In this document: positions 1-11,219 of the stretch, piece after piece
How positions within the stretch are numbered: the stretch's first letter is position 1
Layout of the letters: each line of letters begins with the position of its first letter
DNA from: Myotis daubentonii
Taxonomy: Eukaryota; Chordata; Mammalia; Chiroptera; Vespertilionidae
Assembly (NCBI RefSeq): GCF_963259705.1
Contig: NC_081844.1
Span: 12,633,715-12,697,714 of the forward strand
Direction: 5' to 3'
DNA: 64,000 nt
Program-made: the position numbers and the translations under genes
The notes under the pieces: model-generated
The model's database searches: none
What the model was told of the DNA's origin: nothing
Seen by the model: the letters and a program-made list of their open reading frames with translations, nothing else

Positions 1-443
1 ATAGAACGTTTTAATAAAAATTAATACTTTTTCTTGAACATTAACTTACCAGACAGTGATTAACTGTACAAATTAATAAGCATAACACAAATAAACCTAT
101 TTTTCTTGTTCTCTGAAAGCAAATATTTCTTGTGCATACCAAACAAGTCAGTCCAAGACTTATGACTTGGCAATTGGCTGCTAAAATATTCGCAGCTAGT
201 ATTAGTGGAGAAAAATGGTTCACCTGAATGTAAGGCATGTAAGGAAAATAAATGCAACACGATTATAGTAATCAGTTATTAGCTAATGTTGTAATTCATT
301 AATAATTATGTATAACAGGATACTGTAAAAATTAAGTTATGAAATTTTTATTAAAACATTTCTTACATATTGTTATAATGGCTGGGCCACAAAAATATTT
401 GTTGTGGGCCACATGCGACCCACAGGCCACAAATTTGACATGC
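1..443. mobile_element. AT-rich segment ending in a hAT-like terminus
   Basis: Positions 366-443 are rich in GGCC/TGGGCC words (gggccacatgcgacccac) and end in a run resembling the palindromic end of a bat hAT transposon. The left part is AT-rich with no recognisable coding domain. The other end would lie outside the window, so no duplication can be checked. It could equally be a Charlie-like relic. Confidence 0.3.
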
Positions 444-489
444 TTGGTCTCTGGCATTGATTTAGTTTCCATATAGTGTTCTATGTGTC

Positions 490-860
490 TTAGATATGTA
501 TAAAGGACAATGAAGATTTGTAGGGCAGGAATAACCAGTGCTGGGGAAATAGGACTGAGAAGAATGAGGTGAATGTGGGGAGCTTTCTAGGTGGAGGAGG
601 CAGTATATGCAAACTCATGAGGGCATAGAATATCATTATGCAAGTGTGACTGGAACCCAGGGAATGAGAAGGGGAGTGGCCTGATCATAGTGGGCCTTCT
701 GGGCAAGCCCAGTGACTTTGGGCTTCATGATGAGGGGAGAAAGGCCTTAGCAGAGAAACAACTTGATGAAATCTGTCCTCTAGACAGGTTCCTCTGGCAG
801 TGTTGCAGAGGATGAGTTAGAAGGAGTTGAGAGTGAAGCCTAGGGGTAGCCAAGGAGAAT
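490..860 (-). mobile_element. L2 LINE fragment
   Basis: Read on the minus strand this has the word pattern of the L2 3' portion; on the plus strand the block gatcatagtgggcctt followed by a gactttgggcttcat stretch is its mirror. Highly diverged, so the family call is from pattern only. It appears to continue beyond the Ves and Helitron insertions at about 1738. Confidence 0.45.
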
Positions 861-951
861 TCTATTAAAATAGTTTGTTTGTTTATTTAATAAAACAGTG
901 GGAATGTTCAACCGTCAAGGAACCCAAGTAAGAGAGAGAAGATGAATTTAC

Positions 952-1174
952 ATTCTTTTTAAAAAAATATATCTTTTATTTATTTCAGAGAGGAAGGGAG
1001 GGGGAGAGAGATATAGAAACATCCATGATAAAATGGAATCATTGACTGGCTGCCTCCTGCATGCCCCACACAGGGGATTGAACCCACAACCTGGGCATGT
1101 GCATTGACTGGGAATTGAACCGTGACCTCCTGGTTCATAGGTCAATGCTTAATCACTAAGCCATGCCAGCTGGC
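952..1174 (-). mobile_element. Ves SINE (with 3' transduction)
   Basis: tRNA-derived Ves SINE in reverse: the 5' end is at 1174 (gccagctggc on the minus strand), followed by A-box-like and B-box-like segments, the (CT)-rich body and an A/T-rich tail near 952. A 16-bp direct repeat TCTATTAAAATAGTTT lies at 861-876 and 1175-1190. The left copy sits 75 bp beyond the SINE tail, so bases 877-951 appear to have been copied along with the SINE. Confidence 0.88.
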
Positions 1175-1280
1175 TCTATTAAAATAGTTTATATACATTT
1201 TGATATCTAATGATAAATGCCTGAATAGGACATTAAGGGGGGGGGGAGGCAAGGAGTATAATGACTATTTTATTATAAAA

Positions 1281-1731
1281 CTAGAGGTCTGGTGCATGAA
1301 AATTCATGCCCTGGAGGGGGGTCCCTCAGCCCAGTCTGCCCCCTTTCACAGTTAGGGAGCCCTCAGGGGTGGGAGGCGATGCCCCATCACACCTCTGCTC
1401 CTGCCACTGCCGGCAGCGCAAGCCTTGGCTGGCCCTGGTTACCTGAGCCTTGGGTGGCCCTGATTACCTGAGCCTTGGGTGGCCCTGGGTAGCTGGGCAG
1501 CCACCATCCAAGGCTTGTCTGCGCCTTGGGCATTGGCTAGGCAGCCACCATCTGAGGTTTGTCTGCGCCTAGGGCTGGCCCTGAGTGGCTGGGGGGCTGA
1601 GGGGACTGGGGGCCACCATCTTTGAGGGCATAAAAGTCAATTAGCATATTCCGTCCTTATTGGCTGTGGGTGCCGCCATCTTTGTGACAGCGTGAGGGTC
1701 AATTAGCATATTCTCTCTTTATTAGATAGGA
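1281..1731 (-). mobile_element. Non-autonomous Helitron (HeliBat type)
   Basis: On the minus strand it opens TCCTATCTAATAAAGAG and closes with a short hairpin and CTCTAG, flanked by A and T as expected for Helitron insertion between A and T. Internal sequence is GC-rich with repeats of gccttgggtggccctg. No Rep/helicase coding is present, so it depends on an autonomous relative for its single-strand rolling-circle transposition. Confidence 0.9.
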
Positions 1732-1737
1732 TAGTAG

Positions 1738-2620
1738 AACTTAATGACTGGTTTGATGATATGGGGGAGGTTGAGGGCAATCTAGGATAAGACTCAAGCT
1801 GCTGGTCATTGAGATTGTAAGTAATTCACTACCTGTTGTTAAAAGTTAGTGTTAGAAATCAGTCCTGGCAGCAGCAAAGTTTTTCCTATTGGAACCAGTG
1901 TTGGGGTGGAACATGTAGATGAGGACCTTTCTCCTCTTCCTCTGAACCCAACTATTGGACCCATCCCATACATACATGGGACAAAAGGAGAAAGCTGCCC
2001 AAGTCCAATCCACCCAGTCACATGCACAAATGAGGTGGAAAGGCAAGAGAGTGGAAGAGAACACAGAATTTTTAATTTACAGTAATTTCATGCCATCAGT
2101 AAATGTGGCTCAGTCTGCGTCTTGGATAGAGACCAATATATTTTGTAACTTTTTCACTTTGAGTTGGGTTGATAGAAACGTAGGAGGTAAATGAAAAAAA
2201 AAAAAAAGAGCAAGAATTTTCTCCTCTATATCCTGGAGAAGAAATAGGTTTGGGATGGGGAGATGATAATCATTTCATTTTTGACACACTGAATCTGAGA
2301 TGACTGTAGAGCAGCAGGGTAAAAATGTCCCTTACAAAGTTAAATATAGGATTCTGGAGCACAGGAGGGAGGTCTGAGCTAGAAAGATGGGTTATGGCAT
2401 TATTAGGAAGCAGGCGATAGTAGAAGTCTTGTCTGTGGGTCAATAACAGGGGATGAAGAACAAACAGTAGGAGCACTACAGTTTCAGGGACAGGTGAGGA
2501 AGATAGTTCATGAAGGTGAGTGATGAGAAATTAATAGGTAGGAGCAAAACCTAGAGAGTGTGAGGGCTGGGAAGCTAAAGGAAGAAAGTGCCTTAAAAAA
2601 GTTGTCAATAGGGTATAAGG
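1738..2620 (-). mobile_element. L2 LINE fragment (continuation)
   Basis: The mirror of L2 coding words recurs: ctggtcattgagatt, attctggagcacaggagggaggtctgag, and gagagtgtgagggctgggaagc about 770 bp later, in the order expected for antisense L2. Strongly decayed; no open frame of note. Together with 490-860 it gives one old L2 broken by younger Ves and Helitron insertions. Confidence 0.42.
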
Positions 2621-3385
2621 ACATATGAGGAGCATGAGGAGAATGATTTGGAACAGCTATACAGAGAAACTGGAGAGAGAGCAGAAACTGGAGAAGTAAA
2701 AGTAAAGCATTTTCAAGCTGCCAGGAGAGCACACCTGAGAATGGAAACTCCATCAATCATGGAGTCTACATGAAAATGCCACTCAAAGAACACTAAGATA
2801 TCAGGTTATAACGGCCCAGGACTGGGAGTTTGTTGGGAGGGTGTAGTGGAAGGACAAAGGACTGGAAGCTGAAAATGATGGGTTCAGGTTCACAAAGAAA
2901 GGAAGAAATTTCAGGTGGGGTTGAGAGCTTCTAATTAACTGCAGAATTCAAGTGACTCTCTTGGGATCTCTGTGAAATAAGAGTAAACTTAGAAGAAGAG
3001 ATATGGTGGAAAAGCAGGAAGGCATGGGAATTGTGGTTATAGATGGAAATGTTGGAGTTTAAGGTTTTAGAGGCAGAATCCTTCCTCATGATGACAAGGG
3101 CCACTGTGGCTGAGTGAGTAGATTGCAAAGAGGAGAGGAAATCAGAGTTCATTGCCATTGAGGTTAAGGGACCAAGAAGCTGCCCATGTGAATATTAAAT
3201 TCATTTAAGATCACAGTAGATGCTAAAGCAGAGAGGAAGATGCCCTCAATGAATGTAGAAGCATGATGCTCACTTTGGTAGATTATTAATGAGAAAGGTA
3301 AAAACAATGTCCTGATTGTGTTATTAGAGAATTAAGATAATGCTAATACTACCTCTGATATGCTAATACTACCCCTGAATACTAA
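2621..3385. other. No confident feature
   Basis: Purine-rich sequence that may be a further decayed part of the same old LINE, but I see no motif that fixes it. No gene-like frame. Confidence 0.3.
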
Positions 3386-3745
3386 TCCTATATAATAAAG
3401 AGGTAATATGCAAATTGACCATCACACCCTTGCACAAGATGGCCGTGTCCATGTGGTCACAAGATGGCCACCCACATGTGGTCACAAGATGGCCACCACA
3501 AGATGGCCAGCAGGGGAGGGCAGTTGTGGGTGATCAGGCCAGCAGGGGAGGGAAGTTGGGGGGAGGACGAGGCCTGCAAGGGGAGGGCAGTTAGGTGTGA
3601 GCAGGCCGGCAGGGAAAGGCAGTTGGGGTTGATTGGGCCAGCAGGGGAGAGCAATTGGGGGCAATTAAGCTGGCAGGAGAGCAGTTAGGCATCAATTAGG
3701 GTGGCAGGCGAGTGGTTAGGGGGTGATCAGGCTGGCAGGCAGAAG
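3386..3745 (+). mobile_element. Helitron, 5' part only, with minisatellite-like body
   Basis: Starts TCCTATATAATAAAGAGG after an A, the HeliBat 5' terminus. The body has repeated aagatggcca words and then irregular tandem units of about 30-35 bp built on ggccagcaggggagggcagtt. The usual 3' hairpin and CTAG are missing, so the 3' end is lost. Confidence 0.85.
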
Positions 3746-3749
3746 TGGT

Positions 3750-3905
3750 TGTGACTTCATTATAGTTCAACCACTTCCTCGGCTCAGTCCCACTTCCTTC
3801 TTGCCCACATAAAGATTGATCCCATGGATATTCCCAAATACACCTACTGCACACAAATCTCCCTCCCAGAGTCTGCTTCCCAGAGAACTTGAGCTACAAC
3901 AAAGG
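3750..3905 (+). mobile_element. Possible ancient LTR 3' end
   Basis: The stretch ending cagagtctgcttcccagagaact resembles the 3' end of an old ERVL/MaLR-type LTR. Evidence is only this pattern; family not fixed. Confidence 0.25.
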
Positions 3906-4096
3906 ATGAGGGTACCAATTATACTCAAATTAAAATATACATGTAATGTAATTTATCTCATCAGAATAACAGTGGAATAATTTCATTAAATGAAAATAAG
4001 GCATTTTGAAGGGAAAAGGGAACAAGTTGGACTGGAAACACCAGCCATTAAATTTTATTATGGAACTATAATAATTTAAACAATATATTAATGATA

Positions 4097-4266
4097 AGTG
4101 TCCCTCAGACCAGCCTGCACCCTCTCCAATCTGGGACCCCTCGGGGGATGTCCGACTCACTATCCGGGACTGCTGGCTCCCAACTGCTCTCCTGCTTGCC
4201 TGCCTGATTGCCCCTAACTACTTCTGCCTGCCAGCCTGATCACCCCCTAACCACTCGCCTGTCACC
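4097..4266 (-). mobile_element. Helitron internal fragment
   Basis: The block tccctcagaccagcctgcaccctctcc followed by ctgggacccctcgggg and repeated cctgcctgcc words is the inner 3' part of HeliBat elements in reverse (compare 16886-17212). Both termini are absent. Confidence 0.75.
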
Positions 4267-4318
4267 CACCCTAGCCAGTGGTTAGAGCGTCGAGTGAGGA
4301 TTGACAACAACAACAAAA
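4267..4318 (+). mobile_element. Internally deleted Ves SINE
   Basis: The first bases (accctagccagtggttag) match the Ves 5' end, and gtgaggattgacaacaacaac matches the Ves 3' tail seen at 14358-14620, but the roughly 190 bp between them are missing. A short, deleted SINE is the simplest reading; a chance match of the 5' part is possible. Confidence 0.5.
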
Positions 4319-4610
4319 AGACACAACAAAGGCCTCTGGTGATAGAATGGAACTTCATAGTTGTCCCAAATTGAGGCAATAGGACCAGGCCTCTGTAAAG
4401 CTTCCTCCTCCACCATTGACAGGTCATTAGATGAGAACCCCCTGGAAGAGGAGGTGGCTTTTTTCAATTGATGGAGATTCCTGGAAAACAATGCAGCTAA
4501 GAGCCATGGTAACCAACGCTCTCTGCAGCTAAGGGAATGAGTGCCTTGGTCCCAAGGTGGGAAATCTGGTTGACATGTCACAGCATCCACTACAACAAAA
4601 TAAGGGCATA
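4319..4610. other. No feature recognised
   Basis: Mixed-composition sequence, no repeat family or gene recognised. Confidence 0.4.
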
Positions 4611-4700
4611 TTGTATCTTCTTACATATTTTTTAGTTTATTGTGATATAATTGACCTGCAATAAACTGCATATATTTAAAGTGTACACGTGGGTAAATGT
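4611..4700 (-). mobile_element. Old L1 3' UTR, left part
   Basis: The pattern tttattgtgatataattgacc is the antisense of old L1M 3' UTRs. It is interrupted by the HAL1 and appears to resume at 7052. Confidence 0.5.
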
Positions 4701-7051
4701 GAGAACCAAGATGGCAGCATAGGTAAACACCTGAACTTGCTGTCACACACAACCACATTAAAACTACAGCTAAAAGACAAAACAAATATCATCCAGAACC
4801 ACAGGAAGGCTGGCTGAGTGGAAATTCTACACTAGAAGGAAAGAGAATAGCGTGTTGAGTCTGGTAGGAGGTGCAGAGGTGTGGAAGTGTGGAGGTATGG
4901 AGGTGAGCATGAAAGGGGCTGGCAGCTGGGTACACTGTTGTCTTTTTCAATCAGGAGGGAGATACAAGCTCCTGACTGTTCTGAACTCCAGTTCTGGGTG
5001 AGAATTTGGGGACCCAGACTGATGTGGAGAGAAACTGAACTGTCTGACATCGGGGCGGAATGTGACGGCAGCTTTCTTGCAGAGGTGCTTGCAGCATTCA
5101 TTGTTCCTGCACAGGGCCCAGGACAAGGAACCCGGGACCTCTCTGAGGCAAAGCAGACTGGCAGCCATTGCTATTTGCTCCGCCCTGGTGATTCCCTGAG
5201 ACCCCGCCCCACCCAATTTACAACCCCACTCAAGCTGTGTGCAGAGGCTTTTGCATACGAATGGCCTGGCCTTTCTCCACCTAAAACCTGAAAACTGTAG
5301 CTGGGTCAGAGAACCCCAGAGCTTCCAAAAGAAGGCCTAAGGCGCGTCAGCAGCCTGCATTACTTCACAGCTGCGCCTCATCTGGGCACCTCCAAACCCC
5401 AAACAAATAGAAGGAATCTGCAGATCTCTCTGTAGCTTCTGTTGGGTGGCCTCAGGCAGTGCCTGACTTTGCACCTCCTTGGAGATCCAAGAGCCAGTCT
5501 ATCCAGTGGTCAGAGTGAGACCATCCAGATTACATCCATAAGAGATACACTCAGGGGGCAGACTCAGTGAGCGCCAAAGTTCCAGTGAAACAAGTCCTGC
5601 CCCATAAGGGTGTCTCCAGCACAGAAGTTCTCCCATTGTAGACACAACTGGTCCTCACAGCCAACTGGCCTGGAGGTCAATTCCTCCCAGTGATACCAAC
5701 AGCAATCAAGGCTTAACTACAGCAAGACTGTGCACACAGCCCACAGAGGGGTGCACCAAGAGGTACACCTCAGGTAATTAGGGAGGCTGAGCCACTGGGC
5801 CCTATAGGACACTTAGAACACAAAGCCACTCTATCAACACAGGGAAGCAGCCAAACTGCAGAGAGAAAGAAACAGGTCACAAATGACAGAAATGGAGGAA
5901 AGCAAACTACTAGATATGGAGTTCAAAACCACGGTTATAAGGCTACTCATGAATCTTTTAGAAACCTCTGAGAAATATAGTGAGACCCTCAAGGATATGA
6001 AAAAGGGCCAATTAGAAATTAAGCATACACTGAAATAAAGAATAATATACAGAGATCCAACAGCAGACTAGAGGATCCCAAGAATCAAGTCAAAGATTTG
6101 AAATACGAAGAAGAAAAAACACGTGACCAGAAAAGCAAGAAGAAAAATGAATACAAAAATATGAAGATAGTGCAAGGAGCCTCTGGGACAACTTCAAGCA
6201 TACCAACATCTGAATTATAGGGGTACCAGAAGAAGAGAGAGAGCAAGATATTGAAAACCTATTTGAAGAAATAATGACAGAAAACTTCCCCTACCTGGTG
6301 AAAGAAATAGACTTACAAGTCCAGGAATCGCAGAGAACCCCAAACAAAAGGAATCCAAAGAGGACCACACCAAGACACATCATAATTAAAATGCCAAGGG
6401 CAAAAGACAAAGAGAGAATCTTAAAAGCAGCAAGAGAAAAACAGTTAGTTACCTACAAGGGGGTACCCATACGACTGTCAGCTGATTTCTCAACAGAAAC
6501 TATGCAGACCAGAAGGGAGTGGCAAGAAATATTCAAAATGATGAATAGCAAGAACCTATAACCAAGATTACTCTACCCAGCAAAGCTATCATTTAGAATT
6601 GAAGGTCAGATAAAGAGCTTCACAGATAAGAAAAAGCTAAAGGAGTTCACCTCCAAACCAGTATTATATGAAATGCTGAAGGGTATTCTTTAAGATGAGG
6701 AAGAAGAAGAAAAAGGTAAAAATAAAAATTATGAACAACAAAGTGACAACAAATAATATCTATCAACAAGTGAATCTAAAAATCAAGTGAATAAAAAATC
6801 TGACGAACAGAATAAACTGGTGACTATAATAGAATCAGGGGCATAGAAAGGGAATGGACTGACAATTCTCGGGGGGAAGGAGGTGTGGGGGGTGCTGCAA
6901 GAGACTGGACAAAAATTGTACACCTATGGATGCGGACAGTGGAGGGGTAAGGGCAGTGGGTGCGTGGGGAACCAGGTGGAGGGGAGCTGTGGGGGGAAAA
7001 GAGGAACAACTGTAATAATCTGAACAATAAAAATTTATTTAAAAAAATAAG
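4701..7051 (+). mobile_element. HAL1 (half-L1) element, decayed copy
   Basis: Begins gagaaccaagatggcagcat, an L1-type 5' end with a YY1-like AAGATGGC word near its start. It runs through a 5' UTR and ORF1 remnant (5883-6693) directly into a short L1-like 3' UTR and ends ctgaacaataaaaatttattt. There is no endonuclease or reverse-transcriptase ORF2, the hallmark of HAL1, which needs L1 enzymes in trans. Diverged flanking repeats at 4681-4700 (gtgtacacgtgggtaaatgt) and 7052-7070 (gtgtatatgtggatgtatt) fit a target-site duplication with age-related changes. Confidence 0.82.
5883..6693 (+). pseudogene. HAL1 ORF1 remnant (L1 ORF1p-like RNA-binding protein)
   Basis: L1 ORF1p is a trimeric coiled-coil RNA chaperone that coats element RNA in cytoplasmic particles. 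Here the N-terminal coiled-coil part starts at the ATG at 5883 but hits an in-frame TAA in the HTLK region (about 6036). The RRM-like and C-terminal parts remain readable: [31 protein letters not shown] and GVPIRLSADFSTE, followed by another stop within KNL*PRLLYPAKLSF (about 6559). Compared with the intact copy at 21499-22365 it has at least two stops and small indels, so it is dead. Confidence 0.85.
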
Positions 7052-7300
7052 GTGTATATGTGGATGTATTTATAAAAACAAAACCACAATAACCACCCCC
7101 AAAATGTCATGTCCCTCTGTCATCCACCCTCCCTGGCGCCATCTCCCTGGCCCAAAGAAAACACTCATTTGCCTTCTGATATTAGGGATTAGTTTGCATT
7201 TTCTAGAAGTTTTTATTAATAAAAATCATACAGTATGTAACCTTGTAACTTCAAAATCAATTATGCATAGCATTTTTGCAGTCATACCCAGACATGCACA
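7052..7300 (-). mobile_element. Old L1 3' UTR, right part
   Basis: Continues the antisense L1M 3' UTR pattern (aaaaccacaataaccacc; aaaaatcatacagtatgtaacc). The HAL1 at 4701-7051 inserted into it. Confidence 0.45.
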
Positions 7301-7668
7301 GAGCAGTAAAAAATTTGAGTCTCCTGACACACATATTTTCAGCTGAGGTCAAACCAAGGGATACTCTGCCTTCTTGTTTCAGCTCTCATCGTGTAAACAA
7401 GGCTCCTTTGTGTGGTCTATTTAGTGCCATGTTTTTTTGCATTGTGTACCTTCTATTAGCGATTTCATGTTTAAAATAACCCCCAAGCATAGTGCTGAAG
7501 TGCTGTTCAGTGTTCCTAAGTACAAGAAAAAAATTGATGTGTCTTATGGAGAACATACATGTGTTAGATATACTTTGTTTAGGCATGAATTATAGTGCCG
7601 TTGGCCATGAGTTCAATGCTAATGAATCAATATATGTATTAAATAAAGTGTCTTTAAACACAAACACT
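7301..7668. other. No feature recognised
   Basis: AT-rich, no repeat family or gene recognised; open frames here are short and lack domains. Confidence 0.4.
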
Positions 7669-7758
7669 TTTGTTGTTTTTGTTAATCCTTACCCGAGGAT
7701 ATTTTTTCCATTGACTTTTATAGACTTTTGGAGAAAGTGGAAGGGAAGTGGGGGTGGG

Positions 7759-7814
<56 letters not shown>

Positions 7815-7957
7815 AATGTGAGAGAGACATCAATTAGTTGCCTCCTGCACATGACCTGACCAGGGTAGGGGATCGAACCTGCAACCCAGGTTTGTGCCCT
7901 TGACCAGGAACTGAGAAGGCAGATGCCCGAACCACTGAGAAACAATGACCAGGGCCA
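7669..7957 (-). mobile_element. Ves SINE with expanded (GA)n
   Basis: Minus-strand Ves: 5' end near 7957 (ggccctggtcattg), B-box region ggttcgatcccc, and the subtype tail with tcctcgggtaaggattaac near 7681-7700. The CT-rich body has expanded into a GA repeat at about 7763-7810. Confidence 0.88.
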
Positions 7958-8064
7958 GAAACACATATTATATAAGGTTATGTACTAATCAGTTGATGAA
8001 AATGTGACCAAAAGCTTAAAGGATCCTAATCCCATATATTCCCTGGGAGCAGTGGTTCAGTATT

Positions 8065-8516
8065 TGTTGGGGAGCACCTGAGACTTGGTTGGAATGTTTG
8101 TAAGGAGGACATTCCAAGAAAAGGGAAGTGTGCGGAAGGCCACCTGCAGTGTTTATCAGAATTACAACTTAGGGGAGTGCTGAAGGTGGTGCCCCTAATT
8201 ATTCCTTGACCTTTCCAAACAAGTCTGCACACACAGACCCCTGGGTGTTTACTGGAATCCTTATGCTTAAATCTTTGGGTGTCCTTGCTTAAAGGCCACT
8301 ATAAACACGTGTCCCCCCAAGATTACTTACCCCTACTGATTGTATCTTAAAGATAAACTTTATCTCAAACTGCTGCTACAATAAAAGCCTAACGAGGCAG
8401 GCAATCGAGGCTGTCTGGTTTCTTTAACCAGGCAGTCCCTTGGTCTCTCTTTCACAGCAAACGTGTTGGAGTAATCCACTCATCCGTCACTCAGGGTCTG
8501 CTGGTCAGCCTTGACA
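8065..8516 (+). mobile_element. Solo LTR of an endogenous retrovirus (class II-like)
   Basis: 452 bp starting TGTTGGGGAGCACC and ending CAGCCTTGACA, flanked by a perfect 6-bp repeat AGTATT (8059-8064 and 8517-8522); 6 bp is typical of ERVK/class II. TATAAA at 8300-8305 and AATAAA at 8380-8385 sit in the order expected for U3-R. No internal region follows, so it is a recombined solo LTR. Class is inferred from duplication length and layout. Confidence 0.8.
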
Positions 8517-8522
8517 AGTATT

Positions 8523-9055
8523 TGCTAATTCAATGTTCACAACTTTATAGAACCTACTTATGCACTGAGAATGAGAATCGACTGGACTGTTTTCTATGGT
8601 TCCCCCCACCCAGAGATTTAGGTCTGCTGTCAACTGGACATCGTCTTCACCACTACTGAGCACTTGGCACCCACCCCCCCCCCAAAAAAAATCCCTTGCC
8701 AGCTGGGTTCCAGCTTAGGTTCTGCCAGTGAGAAGTTGTGGTATGTGATTCGGAAGGGGGAAGAGAAGGAGGAGGGCATGTTTCTCCTCCAGCAGCGCCA
8801 TCTAGATGGCGGTGTTCTGGTTTCTGTGCTACACAGGGTGCCAGCAGCTTCACAGGGAGACGTGCATGGGGCCTGCTTCAGACAGCTGCGATCATCAGTG
8901 GTAGCTCCTGCAATTCCTGGGTATCATCATCTCCCCACAGCCAGCCACAGTTTTCCCCGACCTGTGCTTCCCTAGACCTTTCAACGAATCCATAAGCACC
9001 TAGTTCCCTGATTAGATTCCACGTTTAAAATACTAGACTAGTTTCCGTTTTCTTG
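8523..9055. other. No gene recognised; short perfect palindrome inside
   Basis: Mostly single-copy-looking sequence. It contains the 14-bp perfect palindrome gccatctagatggc at about 8797-8810, which resembles YY1/CTCF-type words on both strands. The small open frames show no domain. Confidence 0.35.
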
Positions 9056-9059
9056 ACTT

Positions 9060-9300
9060 AAGCCTGACTGATACAGTATGGAGGTATGCCTTCCCCGTGA
9101 TGGAAGAAGGAAGCACAAATATTTGATGACCTGACTGCTGGCGCATTCTCCTCTTCAGCTTGGACCTTGTGAGTAGAACCCTTCTCCACTCCCTCCCCAC
9201 TGCCTGCGCTGGACTATGCCATGAGCAAGAAATAAATTTTACTGTGATACATCACTGAGATTGTGGGACTTTTGTCTTAGCCTACACTAATACAAATACT
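9060..9300 (+). mobile_element. Possible MLT1-type LTR 3' end
   Basis: Ends with caagaaataaattttactg then cactgagattgtgggacttt and cctacactaatacaa, the layout of MaLR LTR 3' ends (AATAAA, conserved block, CTAATACA). Old and without a visible duplication. Confidence 0.42.
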
Positions 9301-10004
9301 TTTTATATTTCTAAAAATATACTTGAGTCATACTTCTGTTCTCCAATGACAAGAATGAAACAGTATTTACCAATTCTCTCCTAAGTAAGATGAAAAACTG
9401 AACATATTTTATTTCCATTTACTTTCACTCTTATCTATCTCTGTTGGTATAATCTAAAATTTCATCAATTTTTATAATTAATTGTTTTTTTGACATTTGC
9501 ATTCTATTTTGTAATCATATCTGCAACAATTGTTTAGGCTCCATTTGACATACACCAGATTTTAATGCTCACTGCCACCATTGTAGAGCACAAACTAGCC
9601 TTTAATGAGTTCTTTGTTATGTGTCTCGGTTTCTGTAAAAAGCCTTTCAGTACTTGTCTTAAGAAAGATATATATAGAAAATATGCTTCTGAGTCTTTCA
9701 ATAGCCGATACTGTTTCTTTGCTGTTTTTTTATACAGGACTTGACTGACTACCTTATTCCCTCAAAACTCTAACAGTTGACACATTCATTTAGCATTTAA
9801 TATGATTTTATGGGTGAACTTAAAAGTTAGATGGGTTTTCTTTCTTTTTAAGTTAACTTTTCCTCTTCCTTAAATGCGTCTACGTTTTTGTGTACATTTT
9901 GTAATCTTGAGATTTATCAATTCTATCATGTGTATGTATGGATTGGTTTCTTGTCATTAACTTTGCTTGGTACTCAGTGAAATGTTGATACTTTTAGCAG
10001 ATAG
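9301..10004. other. No feature recognised
   Basis: AT-rich sequence with no open frame or repeat I can name. Confidence 0.4.
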
Positions 10005-10195
10005 AGCACAGAGTGCTTTATATGTATTACCTTGTGACAACACTATGAGGTGTTAGCTATCATCCTTCTCAATTTGCAGATGATGGAATTGAGGTTCAAG
10101 GACTCATAGAAGGTCAACAACAGAGCTGAGATTGGAACTTAGGTCTACTTTACACTGGCACCTGAGCTTTTAGTCACTGTACCATGCAATGCTTT
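10005..10195 (+). mobile_element. MIR SINE
   Basis: Shows the MIR core order: ctttatatgtattacctt, acaacactatgaggtgttag, atttgcagatgatgg, then acagagctgagattggaac and a cctgagctttt end. Diverged as expected of this mammal-wide tRNA-derived SINE. Confidence 0.8.
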
Positions 10196-10368
10196 TCAAA
10201 GGGAAGAAAAGTGCTCTTTTATTTTATAATACCTACAGTTCTGCTTTTGGTTCCTCTGTTTCTGCTTCTCCTTCAGAGACAAAGCAATTGCCCATAAAGT
10301 GGGTCTCGCTTGTCTAGGCTTTATATCTCCTGGTTTTCATTTTGTCATCCTTTCTTTTAATATTACCA

Positions 10369-10739
10369 CTAGAGGCCTGGTGCATGGATTCGTGCACTGG
10401 TGGGGTCCCTCAGTGTGGTCTGTAGGGATCGAGCTGAAACCGGCAGTCCAATGCCACCTGCTGCTCCTGCCTGCTGCTCCCACTCATTCCGGCCCCACTG
10501 TGCCTGCCATGGGCTCGCATCCAGTCTCGGGAAAGGCTCTTGCTGCCACAGTGGTGCTTGCTAGTCATGAGCCCTGCTTCTGGTGCGTGTCAGTCAGGTG
10601 AGCAACACTCCTGCTGTGGGAGCGCACTGATCACCAGGGGGCAGCTCCTGCGTTGAGCGTCTGCCATCTGGTGATTAGTGCGCATCATAAAAACCGATCT
10701 ACCTGTTGTTCCGTTGTTCCTTTTATATCTGTAGATAGA
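10369..10739 (-). mobile_element. Non-autonomous Helitron (short HeliBat family)
   Basis: Starts on the plus strand with ctagaggcctggtgcatg (the mirrored 3' hairpin and CTAG end) and ends near tatatctgtagataga, the mirrored 5' TC end. Its inner part is shared with the copies at 50623 and 52211 and holds two CTCF-like words in opposite orientation (10631-10645 and 10661-10676). No coding capacity. Confidence 0.85.
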
Positions 10740-11008
10740 GCTTGGTAAACTTATTCTTTATATTTAGTTTATGTTTTCTGCAGTTTTGTACCTGTTCTTT
10801 TCTGATTGTAAAGCAGATTTAAAATTTGTTATTAAATTTTAACTTATTTCTTCATCTCATCAATTTCCTTTCTAGTCTTCTGCCTTTTAGCCAGATCCAC
10901 TGACAACTCAATCCTTCCTCATTTTTGTTAAAATCTTGTTTTTCAGTCCGTTTTCTAGCATTTTCTTCTGTTTCATGTATAAAATAGTGCTCAAGAGTCC
11001 CCTCTTCT
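10740..11008. other. No feature recognised
   Basis: AT-rich, no named repeat or gene. Confidence 0.4.
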
Positions 11009-11219
11009 GCCCAGCTGGTGTGACTCAGTGGTTGATCATCAACTGTGAACCAGGAGGTCATGGTTCCATTCCCAGTCAAGGACACATGCCTGGGTTGTGA
11101 GCTCAATCCCCAGTAGGGGGCAGGCAGGAGGCAGCCAATCAATGATTCTCTCTCATCATTGATGTTTCTATCTCTCTCCCTCTCCGTTCCTCTCTCTGAA
11201 ATCAATATAAATAAATATA
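11009..11219 (+). mobile_element. Ves SINE
   Basis: Complete forward Ves: gcccagctggtgtgactcag (A-box), ggttccattcccagtc (B-box region), tctctctcatcattgatg, then ctgaaatcaat and a short A-rich tail. Confidence 0.92.
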
